From Bacillota bacterium (GTDB taxonomy: Bacteria; Bacillota; Clostridia; Peptostreptococcales; Anaerovoracaceae), in the NCBI GenBank assembly GCA_017472365.1, contig JAFUQN010000021.1, positions 1 to 41,080 on the forward strand: DNA of 41,080 nt, in the 5' to 3' direction. Position numbers and translations under genes: made by a program. Each line of letters opens with the position of its first letter. The first letter of the stretch is position 1. Under the pieces are notes generated by a model that worked only from the letters and a program-made list of their open reading frames with translations, did no database searches and was not told the DNA's origin. Shown one piece after another: positions 25,050-32,211 of this stretch.

Positions 25050-25799
25050 TTATCTATTTTCTTCGTCAATCACCGACTGAAGCAGTTTCTTTTCCTGCTT
25101 GGTCAGATGACTGGTATCCTTCAGATAGGCTGCCCACAGATCCGGTCGGCGTTCCTTTGTCAGCCGCATGGACTGTTCCAGTCTCCACATATGGATATTC
25201 TTATGATTTCCGGAAAGCAGAACCTCCGGTGTTTCCATTCCACAGTATTCCCGCGGCTTCGTGTAATGCGGATATTCCAACAAACCGGAATAAATGGACT
25301 CTTCCAAATGCGATTCGCCGTTGCCCAAAACATCAGGAACCATTCTGGCAACTGCATCGATCAGTACCATGGCCGGCAGTTCTCCGCCGGTCAGGATATA
25401 ATCCCCGATGGACACTTCTTCCATTTCCCAATAGTCCAGAACACGCTGATCCACACCTTCGTAATGACCGCAGAGGATGAACACTTCATCCTGCTTTGCC
25501 AGATCTTCGATCATGGCCTGATCCATCACCTTTCCGCGGGGTGACATGTAGAGCATCTTCTGACCCTTTCGCGCACCGAGATCTTCCAGCGCACGGAAAA
25601 TCGGGTCCGCGAACATCACCATCCCGGCTCCGCCGCCAAAGGGCGTATCGTCGGTACGCTTGTGCTTATCTTGCGTATAGTCGCGGATATTGACGCAGCG
25701 GATGTCCAAAATCCCGGCCTGATTGGCACGTCCCACGATGCTGTCCTCCGTTACGGGGCGGAACATCTGCGGAAACAGCGTCAGAACGTTGATTCTCAC
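25050..25799 (-). CDS. trmD: tRNA (guanine-N1-)-methyltransferase
   Basis: 249-residue SPOUT methyltransferase that makes m1G37 in tRNAs and so prevents frameshifting. MRINVLTLFPQMF, HKRTDDTPFGGGAGMVM, LCGHYEGVDQRVLDYW and EVSIGDYILTGGELPAMVL form the trefoil-knot SAM site. Start GTG 25799 overlaps the rimM stop in a GTGA junction, so translation is coupled. The rplS gene that normally follows trmD is absent; a terminator follows directly. Confidence 0.97.
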   Translation of the reverse strand: MRINVLTLFPQMFRPVTEDSIVGRANQAGILDIRCVNIRDYTQDKHKRTDDTPFGGGAGMVMFADPIFRALEDLGARKGQKMLYMSPRGKVMDQAMIEDLAKQDEVFILCGHYEGVDQRVLDYWEMEEVSIGDYILTGGELPAMVLIDAVARMVPDVLGNGESHLEESIYSGLLEYPHYTKPREYCGMETPEVLLSGNHKNIHMWRLEQSMRLTKERRPDLWAAYLKDTSHLTKQEKKLLQSVIDEENR

Positions 25800-26293
25800 A
25801 GTTCCACCAGCCCTTCGATCAAACGAACCACCATGATGCGCTTGTTCAGATTTACGGTCTGAACGAATTCGCCCACTGCCGGCAGCAGGAACTTCTTTCC
25901 GTTCTCCTGTTCGATTTCGTACAGGTCCTGTGCAGAGTTCTGAATGACATCCACCAGCTTACCTACGCGGTTTCCTTCCGGATCCATGACGGTCATACCC
26001 AGCAGATCCTTGACCAGATATGTGTCTTCTGGCATTTCCCACATATCCTTACGGTCGATATACAGGTTCTTTCCGCGCAGCGCTTCTGCGGCATTTCTGT
26101 CATCTACGCCGGAAAGACGCAGGATGACCATATTTTTCATATATCTTACGCCGAGGATCTCAGCATTTTTCGATTCGATCATGAGAGAATCGATTTCTTC
26201 AAAACGTTCAGGAATATCGGTATAAGGATATACCTTGACTTCCCCTTTGATCCCCACGGCTGTTACAATTTGTCCTAATTTGATTTTTTCCAC
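25796..26293 (-). CDS. rimM: 16S rRNA processing/ribosome maturation factor RimM
   Basis: 165-residue 30S assembly factor that binds S19. The N-terminal RimM barrel (LGQIVTAVGIKGEVKVYPYT) and the C-terminal PRC barrel (YLVKDLLGMTVMDPEGNRVG, FLLPAVGEFV) are both complete. Start GTG 26293 lies five bases after AGGAG. It is separated from khpA by 133 bp with two strong hairpins and overlaps trmD by four bases. Confidence 0.96.
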   Translation of the reverse strand: MEKIKLGQIVTAVGIKGEVKVYPYTDIPERFEEIDSLMIESKNAEILGVRYMKNMVILRLSGVDDRNAAEALRGKNLYIDRKDMWEMPEDTYLVKDLLGMTVMDPEGNRVGKLVDVIQNSAQDLYEIEQENGKKFLLPAVGEFVQTVNLNKRIMVVRLIEGLVEL

Positions 26294-26320
26294 GATGACT
26301 CCTTTTCAATAGAACTTGAA

Positions 26321-26360
26321 AGTGAAAAAAGAAGGCACATATATGTGAAATATATGTGCC
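26321..26360 (-). terminator. Terminator-like attenuator between khpA and rimM
   Basis: GGCACATATAT pairs perfectly with ATATATGTGCC around a 5-nt loop, and the minus strand continues TTCTTTTTTCAC. It should lower rimM-trmD expression relative to ffh-rpsP-khpA. Confidence 0.7.
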
Positions 26361-26390
26361 GCGTTTGCTTTGCGTAGAACACATCCGCCT

Positions 26391-26424
26391 ATGAGACGAA
26401 ACGCGCACTGCGCGTCGTACTCAT
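26391..26424 (-). other. Second hairpin in the khpA-rimM gap
   Basis: ACGCGCA-N-TGCGCGT (26401-26415) is a perfect 7-bp-arm dyad, extended outward by ATGAG/CTCAT with small bulges. It begins three bases after the khpA stop. It may stabilise the 3' end of the upstream mRNA. Confidence 0.55.
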
Positions 26425-26426
26425 GG

Positions 26427-26657
26427 TTACTGAACGATCTCTACGACCACTTTCTTATTTGCTCTTGTTGCTGCGGCTTTCACGACAGTACGGAGCGCTT
26501 TTGCGATCCTACCCTGCTTTCCGATGACCTTACCCATATCTTCGGGAGCAACCTTCAGTTCGATCACAATCTCCTGACGGCCTTCGGTCTGCTTCACAGA
26601 AACTTCTTCCGGCTTGTCAACAAGGGCTTTTGCAATCGCCTCTACCAGTTCTACCAT
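26427..26657 (-). CDS. khpA: KH-domain RNA-binding protein KhpA
   Basis: 76-residue protein made of one type-II KH domain. The GxxG loop is seen in VIGKQGRIAKALR. It binds many RNAs, normally as a dimer or with KhpB, and affects cell elongation in several Bacillota. The Shine-Dalgarno is poor (GGTGA). It lies 17 bases after rpsP, its usual place. Confidence 0.94.
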   Translation of the reverse strand: MVELVEAIAKALVDKPEEVSVKQTEGRQEIVIELKVAPEDMGKVIGKQGRIAKALRTVVKAAATRANKKVVVEIVQ

Positions 26658-26674
26658 GTGTATTCACCGCTTTC

Positions 26675-26920
26675 TTATTCAATCGCTCCAGCCTTCTTTA
26701 ACAGCGCGCGTGCTGTGTCGGTGGGCTGAGCACCGTTTCCGATCCACTTCTTAGCCTTTTCAGCGTCGATCTTGATTTCAGCGGGATCTACCATCGGGTT
26801 GTAGTAACCCAGTTCGTCGATGCACTTACCGTCTCTGGATGTACGGGAATCTGCTACTACTACTCTGTAAAAAGGATGCTTGTGTGCGCCCATTCTCTTT
26901 AATCTGATTTTAACTGCCAT
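26675..26920 (-). CDS. rpsP: 30S ribosomal protein S16
   Basis: 81-residue primary-binding ribosomal protein. [40 protein letters not shown] and [16 protein letters not shown] match the family end to end. I chose ATG 26920, eight bases after AGGAGG; a GTG three codons earlier touches the same Shine-Dalgarno. Confidence 0.98.
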   Translation of the reverse strand: MAVKIRLKRMGAHKHPFYRVVVADSRTSRDGKCIDELGYYNPMVDPAEIKIDAEKAKKWIGNGAQPTDTARALLKKAGAIE

Positions 26921-27005
26921 TGGTTCCACCTCCTTAACTTCTTTGTCTATACTAAATCTGGATCTCTGTCCGAATTAGTCGTCAATGGCTCTTTAGAAAT
27001 ATTTT

Positions 27006-28340
27006 TTAAAACAATCCTTTGAACATGCGGTTCTTCTTCATCTTACCGCCGTTCAGCATTTTCATCATCTTCTTGGTTTCCTCATAACGCTTGATCAGCT
27101 GATTCACGCGGGTTACGGTAACACCGGCACCGGCGGCGATTCGCTTTCTGCGGCTTGCGTTGAGGATGGAAGGATCACGTCGTTCGGCCGGAGTCATGGA
27201 GAAGATGATGGCTTCCATGTACTTCATTTCCTTTTCGCCTTCGGACATCTGATCTTCCGAAACTTTACCGCTCACACCGGGGAGCATTTCCAGCATCTTT
27301 CCAAAGCCGCCCATATTGCGGACCTGGGAGAACTGATCCAGGAAATCTTCCAGTGTAAACTCATTCTTCTTCATTTTCCGCTCTAATTCAGCGGCTTTCT
27401 TCTCGTCGAAGTTCTCCTGCGCTTTTTCGATCAGCGACAGCATATCGCCCATGCCCAGGATTCGGGAAGCCATACGTTCCGGATGGAACGGCTCCAGCGC
27501 ATCCAGCTTTTCGCCCATACCCATGAACTTGATGGGCTTACCGGTTACGCTCTTGGCAGACAGCGCAGCACCACCTCTGGTGTCACCATCCAGCTTGGTC
27601 ATGATGATACCATCGATACCCAGCTTTTGGTTAAAGGCGTCGGCTGCATTGACTGCGTCCTGACCGGTCATGGCATCCACAACCAGTAAGATTTCATGAG
27701 GCTTAGTGTTCTTCTTGATCCGAACCAGCTCTTCCATGAGTTCTTCGTCGATGTGGAGACGACCGGCGGTGTCGATGATCAGTACGTCGAAACCCTTGTA
27801 TTCGGCTTCTTTGACAGCTCTCATCGCAATGTCTTCCGGAACCTTACTGTCTCTGTCTGTAAATACAGGAACGTCTACGGACTTACCGACGATCTCCAAC
27901 TGGTCGATCGCCGCCGGTCTGTATACGTCACAAGCACACAGCATCGGCTTCTTTCCGTTCTTCTTCAGATAATTAGCCAGCTTACCGCAGGTCGTGGTCT
28001 TACCAGTACCCTGTAAACCCACCATCATCAGAACGGTGAAACCTCTGGGAGAGAAGGTCAGCTTACTGTTGGTTCCGCCCATCAGAGAGATCAGTTCTTC
28101 GTTTACGATCTTGATCACCTGCTGAGCCGGGGTCAGGCTTTCCAGTACATCAGCACCGAGGGACTTTTCCTTCACCTTGGTCACGAATTCCTTGACCACC
28201 TTGAAGTTAACGTCCGCTTCCAGTAAAGCCAGCTTGACCTCACGCATAGCTTCATTGATATCCGCTTCAGTGAGAACTCCCTTTCCTCTTAACTTTTTAA
28301 AGACTCCCTGTAATTTATCTGATAAGCCTTCAAATGCCAT
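27006..28340 (-). CDS. ffh: Signal recognition particle protein
   Basis: 444-residue SRP GTPase that delivers nascent membrane proteins to FtsY. The N domain (MAFEGLSDKLQGVFKKLRGK), G domain (G1 GLQGTGKTTTCGKLA, DVYRPAAIDQL, IIDTAGRLH, TKLDGDTRGGAALS) and the Met-rich M domain (MGGFGKMLEMLPG, SRRKRIAAGAGVTVTRVNQL) are complete. I chose ATG 28340 with AGGAG five bases upstream. It follows ylxM by 44 bp, as in most Bacillota. Confidence 0.98.
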   Translation of the reverse strand: MAFEGLSDKLQGVFKKLRGKGVLTEADINEAMREVKLALLEADVNFKVVKEFVTKVKEKSLGADVLESLTPAQQVIKIVNEELISLMGGTNSKLTFSPRGFTVLMMVGLQGTGKTTTCGKLANYLKKNGKKPMLCACDVYRPAAIDQLEIVGKSVDVPVFTDRDSKVPEDIAMRAVKEAEYKGFDVLIIDTAGRLHIDEELMEELVRIKKNTKPHEILLVVDAMTGQDAVNAADAFNQKLGIDGIIMTKLDGDTRGGAALSAKSVTGKPIKFMGMGEKLDALEPFHPERMASRILGMGDMLSLIEKAQENFDEKKAAELERKMKKNEFTLEDFLDQFSQVRNMGGFGKMLEMLPGVSGKVSEDQMSEGEKEMKYMEAIIFSMTPAERRDPSILNASRRKRIAAGAGVTVTRVNQLIKRYEETKKMMKMLNGGKMKKNRMFKGLF

Positions 28341-28384
28341 ATGCGCTCCTATCCCGTCGCTGTCCATCATCCGCTCCGTCGCAG

Positions 28385-28741
28385 CTAATCATTCAAGCTG
28401 TCGATGGTCTTCTTCATGGATTTCAACTGTTTACTCAGCGACTGGTTTTCCTTGTATTTCTCTGTTAACCGATCGATTTGTTCATCGATCTCTTTCAGCA
28501 CACCCTCGGTTCTCAGGAATCTGCTGACCAATCCCAGCTTTTCTTCATATTCTTTCAGGGATTTTTCCGCTTTCTTGATTCCGTCGTGAACGCCCTGGCG
28601 GCTGATACCGTACTGTTCAGCGATCTCCGATAAGGAACAATCTTCTTCATAGTACGCTTTTAAAAACAGGTTCTGCTTCTCAGGAAGCAGCCCTCCGTAA
28701 AAGCCGTAGAGCATGCTGATTTCAATAAATTTATCAAACAT
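28385..28741 (-). CDS. ylxM: YlxM-family DNA-binding/SRP-associated protein
   Basis: 118-residue helix-turn-helix protein. The sigma-70 region-4-like HTH is CSLSEIAEQYGISRQGVHDG, preceded by LLPEKQNLFLKAYYEED. YlxM proteins bind and modulate Ffh/SRP in some species. It heads the ylxM-ffh operon with a good promoter. Confidence 0.94.
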   Translation of the reverse strand: MFDKFIEISMLYGFYGGLLPEKQNLFLKAYYEEDCSLSEIAEQYGISRQGVHDGIKKAEKSLKEYEEKLGLVSRFLRTEGVLKEIDEQIDRLTEKYKENQSLSKQLKSMKKTIDSLND

Positions 28742-28769
28742 TCTGCTCGCCCTCTTTCACACAATGGCT

Positions 28770-28798
28770 ATCATACCATGCCGAGCCTGCCTTGTCAA
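28770..28798 (-). promoter_or_regulatory. Promoter of the ylxM-ffh operon
   Basis: Perfect -35 TTGACA (28793-28798), 17-bp spacer, -10 TATGAT (28770-28775). The preceding AT-rich stretch contains TTTTAAACTG twice, 21 bp apart. Confidence 0.75.
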
Positions 28799-28832
28799 GC
28801 ATTTTTACTTAACAGTTTAAAAATATTTTTCG

Positions 28833-30050
28833 TCAGTTTAAAAGCTTCTTATCCGTTGGAATTTCAACGAATTCAAAGGTCAATTCACCCTCTTCTTCAT
28901 CCTCTTCCGGAAGTTCGACCCTCTCTTCAATAATATCGATCAGGTCCTTTCCCACGTACATGAATTCACCCCAGGGATTGATTACGACCCCTCCTACAAA
29001 ATCCAGCTCTTTCGCTACCGCGAAGAGGTGCTCAATGCGGATAGACAGAACTTCGGAGCGGGGTCCTTTCTTCATTTCCGTCTGGTTCGTGAACGCGGCA
29101 ATCACCACCTCCCCATCGTCGGTGGTGATGGTCCGGGGCGCCACGTGACCCTCTTCGACACCGTCTTCCACCGGCATGATCACATGACCGCGGGCCTCGA
29201 TACGACGGGCGATGATTTCCACCAGATATTCCAGAGACTCTTTATCTTCATTTTTACGGAAGTCCGAAATTGCTTCCTCCAGGATTTCATTTCCTTCCAG
29301 CGTTTCATCGTGGACCGGTTCTTCTTTCTGGAAAGTCCACAGTTCTTCCAACGACTCCGCTTCTTTTCTCGAAATGACTTCTGCATGTTCCGGAATTTGA
29401 TCCTCGATCTGATTCCACATTAGTTCTTCTCTTGTCATGGCATAACCATACAGGCCGTGGGCAATCTGATACAGAATCCCCTCTTCATCATCCAGATAAT
29501 ATGTCACAAACAGATCATTGTACAAATTCACCATTTCCCAGTACAGGTCACCGGCCGTCTCATCGTCCTGCATGTCACAAAGAATATCCTGAACTTCGCT
29601 GTAGTACCAGGAAAGATCCGCTTTTGTCACCTTCAGTTTCTTCCAGTTTCGTTCTTCACATACCAAATATGCAAAAGTCAGTGCTCTCAGGTCCGCCACC
29701 GCGTCAGCCATGACCAGAATCTGCGTATCGCGGTCTGCCAGCTCCAATTCATTCAAGATGAATTGTTTTTTCCAGCGCCAGTTGTCCGTATCACAGCCCT
29801 TGATGTAAAACTTCAGCAATTCCGCCGCCCTGACCCCAAAACGCATTTTGAAAATTTCCACAACAGCACCGTTTTGTTCCGCTGCTCCATGGAGAACTCC
29901 TGCGATCTGCAGTTCTTCCGATACGCCAATGGAAGCCAGGATTTGAAGAACTTCCATCAGATGAGCCATATAATTCACATTTGTATATTCATATCTTCGA
30001 TCACCGTGGGTTTCCGCCGCCCAAACGATGGCTTCGTGCAGTTTCATCAT
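28833..30050 (-). CDS. Degenerate RelA/SpoT-type HD domain fused to an SseB-like domain
   Basis: 405-residue protein I do not recognise as a known architecture. Residues of about 1-125 resemble the HD hydrolase of RelA/SpoT proteins: WAAETHGDRRYEYTNVNYMAH, IAGVLHGAAEQNG where active enzymes have LLHDVVED, and VMADAVADLRALT where they have KLADRLHNMRTL. The metal-binding HD pair is thus His-Gly and the next ED pair is Glu-Gln, so hydrolysis is doubtful. Residues of about 257-378 resemble SseB: a helical ESLEYLVEIIARRIEARGHV, then VVIAAFTNQTEMKKG and FVGGVVINPWGEFMYV. The C-terminus is acidic. Start ATG 30050 follows GGGAG. It has its own promoter and may sense or bind nucleotides. Confidence 0.7.
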   Translation of the reverse strand: MMKLHEAIVWAAETHGDRRYEYTNVNYMAHLMEVLQILASIGVSEELQIAGVLHGAAEQNGAVVEIFKMRFGVRAAELLKFYIKGCDTDNWRWKKQFILNELELADRDTQILVMADAVADLRALTFAYLVCEERNWKKLKVTKADLSWYYSEVQDILCDMQDDETAGDLYWEMVNLYNDLFVTYYLDDEEGILYQIAHGLYGYAMTREELMWNQIEDQIPEHAEVISRKEAESLEELWTFQKEEPVHDETLEGNEILEEAISDFRKNEDKESLEYLVEIIARRIEARGHVIMPVEDGVEEGHVAPRTITTDDGEVVIAAFTNQTEMKKGPRSEVLSIRIEHLFAVAKELDFVGGVVINPWGEFMYVGKDLIDIIEERVELPEEDEEEGELTFEFVEIPTDKKLLN

Positions 30051-30089
30051 AATGATCAACTCCCATCCTATAACATTTCTAATCATATT

Positions 30090-30098
30090 ATTATATCA
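30090..30098 (-). promoter_or_regulatory. Extended -10 promoter of the HD/SseB gene, fused to the upstream terminator
   Basis: TGATATAAT (hexamer 30090-30095) follows directly on the T-run of the histidine-kinase terminator, in GGGTTTTGTGATATAATAAT. No good -35 is visible. Confidence 0.6.
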
Positions 30099-30101
30099 CA
30101 A

Positions 30102-30134
30102 AACCCGCAGTCTGTTTTATACATTCTGCGGGTT
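30102..30134 (-). terminator. Terminator of the PhoB/PhoR-like operon
   Basis: AACCCGCAG pairs with CTGCGGGTT around a 15-nt loop; its 5' arm encodes the last residues of the histidine kinase, and the stop codon lies in the loop. Confidence 0.75.
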
Positions 30135-31454
30135 CATGGGAAGATATACTGTAATTTCTGTTCCGACGCCCAGCTCACTGGCCAGTTGGATTCTTCCTCC
30201 GTTTTGAGCTACTGCGTGTTTTACAATAGCCAAACCAAGGCCGGTTCCGCCGGTTTCTTTACTGCGGCTCTTATCTACACGGTAAAACCGTTCAAATACC
30301 CGGTCCTGTGCCTCTTTGGGGATCCCTATCCCCGTATCCTTTACGGTGATTTTTGCTTCTTTTCCCTCGCGGCTCACAGTGATCCATACGGTTCCACCAG
30401 GACGATTGTATCGGATCGCGTTGTCACAAAGATTATAGCAGATTTCCGTGATCATCGATTCGTCCACCCATGCGCTGATTTCGTCCAAATCCGATTTTAA
30501 AATCACATACGACTGATGAGCCGTCCACTGAAGGCGATCGATCACCGACTGCACAAGTGTCTTTAAAGAAGTCAGTTCTCTTTCCGGCTCTCTTACCGGA
30601 TAATCCAGTTCTCCCAGACGCAAGATATCCGCAATCAGCCGCAGAAGTCTCCGCGATTCGATCCGAATTCGGGATGCAAACTCTTTCACATCCTTCTCCT
30701 TCGCCATTCCCATTTCAATCATCTCTGCATAACCGGAAATGGATGTCAGAGGCGTTTTTAATTCGTGGGACACGTTGGAAGTGAATTCCTGACGCATCCT
30801 CTGGTTTTCCTGTTCTTTTTTCCGCTGCTGAGCCACCGCATCGGCAAACGGCTGCAGTTCTTTATACGGAATATGTTCCTGAATATGGTCGATGGACTCC
30901 GCCATGGCTGTGATGGAATTGACAATGGAGCTCGTCAGCCGGTACGATACCATGAACGCAACAATGATCACCAGAAATCCCACAATTCCCATGGACGGAA
31001 ACACCTGCTCATACACATCGTACATGGAACTGACTTTCAATGCCACACGAAGGACATTTCCATCGTCCAGGCGTACAGCATAATAATACGTATCATAGCC
31101 CAGTGTACTGGATGTACGTACGGCCTCACCGGTTCCTGTCTCCAACGCAGACCGCACCTCATCGCGGTCCATGTGATTGCCGAGAGGGCCTTCCGCATCG
31201 CTTTCATAGAGAACCGCCCCTTGCGCATCGATCAGCGTCAACCGCATGGTCTTCGTAGAATCCAGCGATTTTTTCAGATACTCTGTATCCTCTGTATATT
31301 CATAACCGTTGGCAATTATTTCACAGGTCTGACGAACATCTGCGCGGATCTGATTGTCAAACACTTCCTGAAACACGTAAATCCCCATGACCGCCGTGAT
31401 CAGCATCGACAACAGCCCCACCAAAAACATGCGTGACCGAATTCTCCGTTCCAT
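30117..31454 (-). CDS. PhoR-like sensor histidine kinase
   Basis: 445-residue membrane kinase. The first membrane span is about residues 9-28, an extracellular domain of about 120 residues follows, the second span is about 153-172, then a HAMP-like linker. The H-box FTSNVSHELKTPLTSISGYA has the phosphorylated His230; N-box YNLCDNAIRYNRPGG, G1 VKDTGIGIP and FERFYRVDKSRSKETGGTGL complete the ATPase domain. It is of the PhoR/WalK class, with no PAS domain obvious. ATG 31454 is six bases after CAGGAG and three bases after the regulator gene. The Na/Pi gene next door suggests phosphate as the signal. Confidence 0.9.
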   Translation of the reverse strand: MERRIRSRMFLVGLLSMLITAVMGIYVFQEVFDNQIRADVRQTCEIIANGYEYTEDTEYLKKSLDSTKTMRLTLIDAQGAVLYESDAEGPLGNHMDRDEVRSALETGTGEAVRTSSTLGYDTYYYAVRLDDGNVLRVALKVSSMYDVYEQVFPSMGIVGFLVIIVAFMVSYRLTSSIVNSITAMAESIDHIQEHIPYKELQPFADAVAQQRKKEQENQRMRQEFTSNVSHELKTPLTSISGYAEMIEMGMAKEKDVKEFASRIRIESRRLLRLIADILRLGELDYPVREPERELTSLKTLVQSVIDRLQWTAHQSYVILKSDLDEISAWVDESMITEICYNLCDNAIRYNRPGGTVWITVSREGKEAKITVKDTGIGIPKEAQDRVFERFYRVDKSRSKETGGTGLGLAIVKHAVAQNGGRIQLASELGVGTEITVYLPMNPQNV

Positions 31455-31457
31455 AGA

Positions 31458-32138
31458 TCACTCCTGCTGTTCCAGCTTATATCCGATATTGCGTACAGTC
31501 TTGATCTGACTTCCGCAGCCACCTAACTTATGGCGGAGCGTTTTCACGTGCATGTCCACCGTTCTGCTTTCTCCACAGAAATCGGTATCCCAGACTGCAT
31601 CCATGATTTGCTGCCGTGACATGACCTGTCCCTCGTGACGCATCAAATACTTCAGAAGTTCAAATTCCTTGAAGGTCAGTTCCACAAGTTCCTCTCCTGC
31701 AACCACCTGCCGTCGGTTTTCATCGAGACGGATCTTTCCGCAGCACAATTCTTCGCCAAGATCCAGTTCCATCGAACCAGTACGACGCAGAACGGCTTTG
31801 ACCCGGGCAACAAATTCCATAATACCGAAGGGCTTTGCAATATAGTCATCTGCTCCTTCATTAAGTCCCATGACTTTATCGATTTCACTGCTCTTTGCCG
31901 TGACCATGATCACCGCTGGATCACTTCCGGCCTCACCTCGCCGAATCCGTTTCAGGATCTCAAATCCGTCTTCTCCCGGAAGCATCACATCCAAAATCAC
32001 CAGCTGCGGCGGACGCTTTTGACACGCTTTAAAAAAGCTTGCCCCGTCCGCATATTCCTGCACCGTCAATCCGCTGCTTGTCAGCGCATAACTTTCCATG
32101 CGGCGGATATTCTCATCATCTTCTACAATATAAATCAT
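31458..32138 (-). CDS. PhoB/PhoP-like response regulator
   Basis: 226-residue OmpR/PhoB-class regulator. The receiver has the acidic pair in IVEDDEN, phosphoacceptor Asp50 in VILDVMLPGEDG, Thr80 and Lys102 (IAKPFG). The C-terminal winged helix shows VELTFKEFELLKYLMRHEGQ and RTVDMHVKTLRHKLG. ATG 32138 follows GAGG. No clear promoter lies in the 73 bp upstream, so expression may come partly by readthrough from the Na/Pi transporter gene across the terminator at 32174. Confidence 0.93.
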   Translation of the reverse strand: MIYIVEDDENIRRMESYALTSSGLTVQEYADGASFFKACQKRPPQLVILDVMLPGEDGFEILKRIRRGEAGSDPAVIMVTAKSSEIDKVMGLNEGADDYIAKPFGIMEFVARVKAVLRRTGSMELDLGEELCCGKIRLDENRRQVVAGEELVELTFKEFELLKYLMRHEGQVMSRQQIMDAVWDTDFCGESRTVDMHVKTLRHKLGGCGSQIKTVRNIGYKLEQQE

Positions 32139-32173
32139 TTCAATACCTCACATCCCCTGTGGATCCCTTTTCC

Positions 32174-32201
32174 AAAAAAACAGAGCCGCAAATTGCGGCT
32201 C
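32174..32201 (-). terminator. Terminator of the Na/Pi transporter gene
   Basis: GAGCCGCAA-N-TTGCGGCTC, a perfect 9-bp stem with a one-base centre (a larger loop in practice), followed by TGTTTTTTT. Confidence 0.85.
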
Positions 32202-32211
32202 CGGCTCTTTA

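Noticed and set aside
29457-30500. 347-codon plus-strand ORF opposite the HD/SseB and kinase genes
   Set aside because: It crosses two real minus-strand genes and their terminator-promoter junction; composition is that of a reverse frame.
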